64,000 nucleotides of DNA from Candidatus Kurthia intestinigallinarum (lineage in GTDB: Bacteria > Bacillota > Bacilli > Bacillales_A > Planococcaceae). Shown here in pieces: positions 60,563-64,000 of this stretch (its first letter is position 1; each line of letters starts with the position of its first letter). Both the position numbers and the translations under genes were made by a program. The notes under the pieces were generated by a model. The model had not been told where the DNA came from. It worked only from the letters and a program-made list of their open reading frames with translations, and searched no databases. The DNA lies in assembly GCF_003991225.1 (NCBI RefSeq), contig NZ_JTFC01000041.1:1-64000 (forward strand), in the 5' to 3' direction.

Positions 60563-61072
60563 ATGAAAAAACTAAGCAAGTGGGCAATTGCAACAGCACT
60601 CACAACTTCAGCATTTGGATTAAGCTATGCGGCAGCACCATCATCTGCAACACAAGCACAGGCAGCGACGGTGAAATATTCGCAGGTGGACCATCTAAAT
60701 ATCCGTACAAGTGCAAGTACGAAAGCAAAAGTAGTTGGGCAATATAAAAGAAATAGTAAGGTAACGGTTATTAAAAGCTTTAATTCAAAATGGTATCAAG
60801 TATCTTACAAAGGCGTAAAACGCTATGTAAGTAAAGCTTATGTGAAAAAACTTCCTGTGGCAGTAGCACTTGGCTACGTAAAAACAGGTGGTGCGAATTT
60901 AAATATTCGTTCAGGTCCGAGCACAAAATATAAAGTAATTGGAAGCTATAAAGACGGCAAATTAATTTCATTAACAAGCTATGATAATGCAAAATGGTAT
61001 CAAGTTGTGTACAAAGGGAAAATCGGCTATGTGTCCGCTAAATATGTACATGGGCCATTTGACGCTCTGTAA
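60563..61072 (+). CDS. Secreted protein with two bacterial SH3 domains
   Basis: A 169-residue exported protein. The signal peptide covers about residues 1-35 (ends TQAQA). Two SH3_3-type domains (about 38-97 and 103-165) follow, with LNIRTSASTKAKVVGQYKRNSKVTVI and LNIRSGPSTKYKVIGSYKDGKLISL. There is no catalytic domain, so it is a cell-wall binding or accessory protein. CTGGAGGG precedes the ATG. Monocistronic with a terminator. Confidence 0.92.
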   Translation: MKKLSKWAIATALTTSAFGLSYAAAPSSATQAQAATVKYSQVDHLNIRTSASTKAKVVGQYKRNSKVTVIKSFNSKWYQVSYKGVKRYVSKAYVKKLPVAVALGYVKTGGANLNIRSGPSTKYKVIGSYKDGKLISLTSYDNAKWYQVVYKGKIGYVSAKYVHGPFDAL

Positions 61073-61082
61073 TAAAGTAGTA

Positions 61083-61117
61083 GGCCTTCAACAGTTGACT
61101 GTTGAAGGTCTTTTTTT
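61083..61117 (+). terminator. Terminator of the SH3b gene
   Basis: CCTTCAACAGT/ACTGTTGAAGG with a 2-nt loop, followed by TCTTTTTTT. Confidence 0.88.
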
Positions 61118-61163
61118 GAGGAATGAAAAAAACCCTTTGCAAGAAAGGGGTGGAAATAATCTA

Positions 61164-61295
61164 GTGTTGATTGTGTGCGGTCAGAAAGTGCAAAATATTA
61201 TCTTCCTGTACGGTGTTCACAGCGACTTTATTGTGCTGGATTTTCCCGCATCGGAGGCACTTATGGACAAGCTGATACCCTTTTTTACGGTTTAA
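61164..61295 (+). CDS. Possible 43-residue ORF
   Basis: GTG start after AAAGGGGTGG: MLIVCGQKVQNIIFLYGVHS then DFIVLDFPASEALMDKLIPFFTV. It has regular hydrophobic pattern and a plausible ribosome-binding site but overlaps the 3' end of the ferredoxin gene by 11 nt. May be a fragment of a larger lost gene. Confidence 0.35.
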   Translation: MLIVCGQKVQNIIFLYGVHSDFIVLDFPASEALMDKLIPFFTV

Positions 61296-61521
61296 AATAA
61301 TTTCTTGCTAAATCAATGGCGCCAAGCTCATCAGCAGGTAGCTCTTCTTGTGGATAAATGGCTTCAACCGGGCACACCGTTTCGCAGGCGCCGCAGTCAA
61401 TACACACATCTGGGTCAATGACATACTGCGTACCGGCAAGGACAATGCAATCAACCGGGCATGCAGCAAGGCAGGTGGCAGCTTTTTCATTTTGACAAGC
61501 ACTCGTAATTACAAAAGCCAT
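61285..61521 (-). CDS. 2[4Fe-4S]-type ferredoxin (4Fe-4S dicluster)
   Basis: A 78-residue ferredoxin, MAFVITSACQNEKAATCLAACPVDC with the second cluster motif CIDCGACETVCPVEAI. It resembles the fdxA-type short bacterial ferredoxin. A small electron carrier, probably for a radical-SAM or other redox enzyme elsewhere. AGGAGGTGCGTAAC precedes the ATG. It lies within the end of the upstream gene (coupled transcript with 61523-62032). Confidence 0.92.
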   Translation of the reverse strand: MAFVITSACQNEKAATCLAACPVDCIVLAGTQYVIDPDVCIDCGACETVCPVEAIYPQEELPADELGAIDLARNYFKP

Positions 61522-61522
61522 G

Positions 61523-62032
61523 TTACGCACCTCCTAAAGAATGTAGCACGTCATGCGGTGTATTGGCATAGTAGTCTGCATTTGTTTGCTGCAAGAAAGC
61601 GCGTAGTAATTCCTTGGAACGTGCATCCATATGCGCAATTATCGTTTTGCCTTTCATCGCGTGGTCTAAAAAATTTACTTGCTCCGGTAAGGATTTGTAA
61701 CCAAGTTTAATGCGGCGCTCGGACTTGGCTACGCGGACTTCACTTGCTGTAATCGCATGATAATAAGGACCTTTGTCATTCAATTCCATTGCCATCCAAA
61801 CAATCCAGTACGCATAATACTCTTCGGTGGCATGAGCTTTATCTGGTGAAAAGCGCACCTTTTTTTCAATCTGGCTACGACCATGTAAGGCGTCAATATC
61901 GATGTAAGCCTCGTCCTTATCACAGTCGATAATGATTGGTGTGATATTGTTTAAATCAATGACCCCAACACCAAAGCCGCCATCTCCATCCGTCGAATCG
62001 TTTTTTAAAATTGTAAATGCCATCTTTTTCAT
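61523..62032 (-). CDS. Conserved protein of unknown function upstream of ferredoxin
   Basis: A 169-residue soluble protein (MKKMAFTILKNDSTDGDGGFGVGVIDLNNITPIIID and onward) with charged helices and strand-rich N-terminus. It ends 1 nt before the ferredoxin start, so the two are co-expressed and possibly partners. AAAGGAGGCGC precedes the ATG. I recognise no family; the 62033-62304 upstream region should hold the promoter. Confidence 0.75.
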   Translation of the reverse strand: MKKMAFTILKNDSTDGDGGFGVGVIDLNNITPIIIDCDKDEAYIDIDALHGRSQIEKKVRFSPDKAHATEEYYAYWIVWMAMELNDKGPYYHAITASEVRVAKSERRIKLGYKSLPEQVNFLDHAMKGKTIIAHMDARSKELLRAFLQQTNADYYANTPHDVLHSLGGA

Positions 62033-62304
62033 GTATCTTGCGCCTCCTTTAGCCTTCTGTTACTACCAACATAGCATGCTGTTAATATGCTTTCTTCGGT
62101 CATAGGAATGAAGGTTACAAAGTTCATTCAAAAGGCTGAAAGAGTGGAGCGGTGAGTGTACACTTGCACATTTCGTTGAAAAGAAATGCGAAAATTGTCA
62201 TCGAAGTAAGTATGACGCTACTAGCTGTGGTACCATTAATAGAGGTAATGTTTATGTAGCTTGTCATGACATATAAAAGTTGCAGGCATTTGTGGAGGTA
62301 GAAC

Positions 62305-62787
62305 ATGGAGCTTGTTCATGAGTTAATTTCCCAATATGGGTATCTGATTGTTTTTGTTAATTTGATTTTAGGTCTTGTGGGCATCCCTGTGCCAGATGAA
62401 ATACTGCTACTGGCGGTTGGCTATTTGACGAAGTTTGGATCACTTCATTATGGCTATGCACTGATTATTAGCTTTGCGGGCGCGTTTTCGGGAATGTTTA
62501 TTAGTTTTGTTGTTGGCAAAAAGGCGGGGCAACCCCTTACAAGAAAGTTGTCAAAATGGCTTAGAGTAAAAGAAAAATCGAAAAAAAGAGTCAAGAAATT
62601 TATGGCAAAATATGGTCATCTATCGATTTTAATTGGTTGCTTTATTCCAGGCTTCCGTCAAATTATTAGTTATTTTTGCGGCACATCGAATATGAAAATG
62701 AGCGTTTATACAATGTATACGAGTATTGGTGCTTTTTCATGGTGCTTAGTTTTTATTACAGTGGGTCGTCTGATTGGTCACTTATGA
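62305..62787 (+). CDS. DedA-family membrane protein
   Basis: A 160-residue DedA-type protein with four to five helices, GLVGIPVPDEILLLAVGYL at the start, and the conserved FIPGFRQIISYFCG region (F/Y-xx-R-x-x-x-x-x-x-G). It is shorter than the typical 200 residues. DedA proteins act in lipid-carrier (undecaprenyl) or proton/phospholipid translocation. GTGGAGG precedes the ATG. Confidence 0.85.
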   Translation: MELVHELISQYGYLIVFVNLILGLVGIPVPDEILLLAVGYLTKFGSLHYGYALIISFAGAFSGMFISFVVGKKAGQPLTRKLSKWLRVKEKSKKRVKKFMAKYGHLSILIGCFIPGFRQIISYFCGTSNMKMSVYTMYTSIGAFSWCLVFITVGRLIGHL

Positions 62788-62832
62788 GCTTCTGAGACTT
62801 TATTGGCGCTAGTAGATTATCGGTTCGTAACA

Positions 62833-62872
62833 AAAAGAAGGCATCATGTGAGCACATGATGCCTTCTTTTTT
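62833..62872 (+). terminator. Bidirectional terminator between DedA and GNAT genes
   Basis: AAAGAAGGCATCATGT/ACATGATGCCTTCTTT, loop GAGC, with A and T tracts on the flanks. Confidence 0.88.
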
Positions 62873-62888
62873 ATGCCTATTTTTTCGC

Positions 62889-63302
62889 CTACGCATTCAT
62901 TTTAGCAAAGGCAACTAGTTCGCCTTTATCACAAGATGTAAAGCCATTTTTTTCATAAAAATGACGTACATCTGGCGCTTCTTCTGTCAATAATACATGC
63001 TGGCGTACATGATTGTATTTTTCAAGCGTAAGCTGTAATAAATGCGTCGCGATGCCTTCGTTTTGATGGCTCGTTAACACTAAAATATCCTGAATGTAAA
63101 GAATTGTTAAGCCATCACCAATGACACGTACAAGGCCAATCAGTTTATCTTCTTGCCATGCTGAGAAGATGGCGAGTGATTGACGGCAAGCCTGCTGTAA
63201 TAAGTCAAGGTCGCATGTGTAAGCTGTCCAGCCAACATCGCTGTATAAGGCTTCTAGCTGGTTAACTGGAATATTTTTGTCTTCTTTTACTATAAAATTC
63301 AT
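62889..63302 (-). CDS. GNAT-family N-acetyltransferase
   Basis: A 137-residue acetyltransferase: GWTAYTCDLDLLQQACRQSL, KLIGLVRVIGDGLTILYIQDILVL (strand 4), the acetyl-CoA loop HQNEGIATHLLQLTL and ending HFYEKNGFTSCDKGELVAF. Normal size for the family. The ATG follows GAGGAGG. Substrate unknown. Confidence 0.9.
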   Translation of the reverse strand: MNFIVKEDKNIPVNQLEALYSDVGWTAYTCDLDLLQQACRQSLAIFSAWQEDKLIGLVRVIGDGLTILYIQDILVLTSHQNEGIATHLLQLTLEKYNHVRQHVLLTEEAPDVRHFYEKNGFTSCDKGELVAFAKMNA

Positions 63303-63417
63303 TGATTTTCCTCCTCTTTCATTATGCTGTAGAGGAGTTAGCGTAATTTCACCATCAGTAAGACCACCTTTTTTAAAGTTGTCCTTAGTTTAATTGGAAA
63401 ATTTAAACATGTCAATG

Positions 63418-64000
63418 CTAGTTAAACAACGCCGTTAGCATTGATGGCAAGGTCGCATAATCCGTTAGTACAGCGTCCGCTTCTATCGTTTTTTGCTGCG
63501 CGTCTGTTTTCAAAATGCCCTTCATACCTACCTGTTTTGCGGCCTGCACATCATTTAGCGGATGGTCGCCAATAAAAACACTTTCTAAAGGCGTGACATG
63601 TAGCTTTTCAAGCGCGCGTAAAAAAATGGCGGGATTCGGCTTTTTAATGCCTTGTGACTCTGATATGAGGATAACGTCAAAATAATGTGCAATACCGAGT
63701 GCCTGAATATTCGCTAGCTGAAAATCATGATAGCCGTTCGTAATAATACCGAGTGCGATTTGCTGTTGTGTGAGATGATACAGCATATCTTCAAGGTGAG
63801 GAAAGGCGATGCAGTGACGCGGAAAATTGGTTACATAATCTGCCAGTAACATCTGCCATGTAAGCGTAGAAGGGGGGAGTTCACTGAGAAGTTGCTGATA
63901 TACGCGGTCTTTCCATACATAGCCGTAGTTGTCGAGCTCGATAAAACGCGTGCAATAGCGCTCCTTTGAAACAGCCTTTAATGCATCGAAGCGGTCATAT
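63418..64000 (-). CDS. HAD-superfamily hydrolase, N-terminal part beyond the window
   Basis: At least 193 codons, open to the right edge (YDRFDALKAVSKERYCTRFI upstream of MLLADYV). Contains LGIITNGYHDFQLANI (motif II, ITNG), KKPNPAIFLRALEKL (motif III Lys) and SVFIGDHPLNDVQAAKQVGM (motif IV GDHPLND). The motif I DxDxT is off the window. It resembles YjjG-type nucleotidase/phosphatase HADs. It is probably a phosphatase of small sugars or nucleotides. Confidence 0.88.
   Translation of the reverse strand, partial: YDRFDALKAVSKERYCTRFIELDNYGYVWKDRVYQQLLSELPPSTLTWQMLLADYVTNFPRHCIAFPHLEDMLYHLTQQQIALGIITNGYHDFQLANIQALGIAHYFDVILISESQGIKKPNPAIFLRALEKLHVTPLESVFIGDHPLNDVQAAKQVGMKGILKTDAQQKTIEADAVLTDYATLPSMLTALFN

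Overview
The window looks like DNA of a low-GC Gram-positive rod of the order Bacillales. Strong AGGAGG ribosome-binding sites, sigma-A and ECF-type promoters, a BceRSAB-type antibiotic-sensing module, the yceCDEGH (TerD/TelA) stress genes, a BioY/BioB pair and a Spo0J-type parS site all fit a Planococcaceae-like host (Lysinibacillus/Kurthia/Rummeliibacillus type). The genus is my inference. A roughly 140 bp intergenic repeat with GAGGCTGGGACA ends occurs five times plus one half copy.

Layout. 0-8 kb: the edge of an IS1182-family element, an SDR dehydrogenase, a LysR/YczE divergent pair, an alpha/beta hydrolase, a CsoR-family repressor with its operator in its own promoter, and a secreted 5'-nucleotidase with a repeat-rich N-terminus. 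8-27 kb: a plasmid-like replicon core. It holds a ParA ATPase with a ribbon-helix-helix partner (15.0-16.1 kb), a Rep-like initiator (17.6-19.4 kb), an iteron-rich origin (19.5-20.3 kb) and an AEP-primase-like replication gene (20.4-21.9 kb). A 15 bp motif, TGTAAACATTTTTAC, recurs exactly five times in this block and looks like a dispersed partition (centromere) site. A textbook chromosomal-type parS lies just upstream of parA. Carried with this core are a FabG-like reductase, a cytoplasmic beta-helix protein, a NUDIX/winged-helix protein, a kinase-like zinc-ribbon protein, a luciferase-like monooxygenase and the yceCDEGH-type tellurite/stress cluster, whose internal intergenic region contains an outlying copy of the origin repeats.

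27-51 kb: metabolic and envelope genes: bioY-bioB with a BirA-type operator, an ABC-2 exporter operon with an XRE regulator, serine acetyltransferase, a LysM-NlpC/P60 wall hydrolase, a 7TMR-DISM diguanylate cyclase split by an in-frame TAG, two flavin-binding stress proteins, a BceRSAB-type system followed by uppP (a coherent bacitracin/undecaprenyl module), and the pyruvate/peptide transporter cstA.

51-57 kb: a degenerate accessory region with a 5'-truncated, frameshifted Rhs gene and a candidate membrane immunity gene, an IS3 remnant, several short genes with in-frame stops, and an intact cobalamin riboswitch placed in front of only very small ORFs. 57-64 kb: MocR/LysE divergent pair, a TnpB remnant, a double-SH3b secreted protein, ferredoxin, DedA, GNAT and a HAD hydrolase running off the end.

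Whether the replication core is an autonomous megaplasmid/chromid or an integrated plasmid cannot be settled from this window. The two most notable signals are the dispersed 15 bp motif with its parS neighbour, and five separate ORFs interrupted by an in-frame TAA/TAG that a single C-to-T change at a Gln codon could explain.
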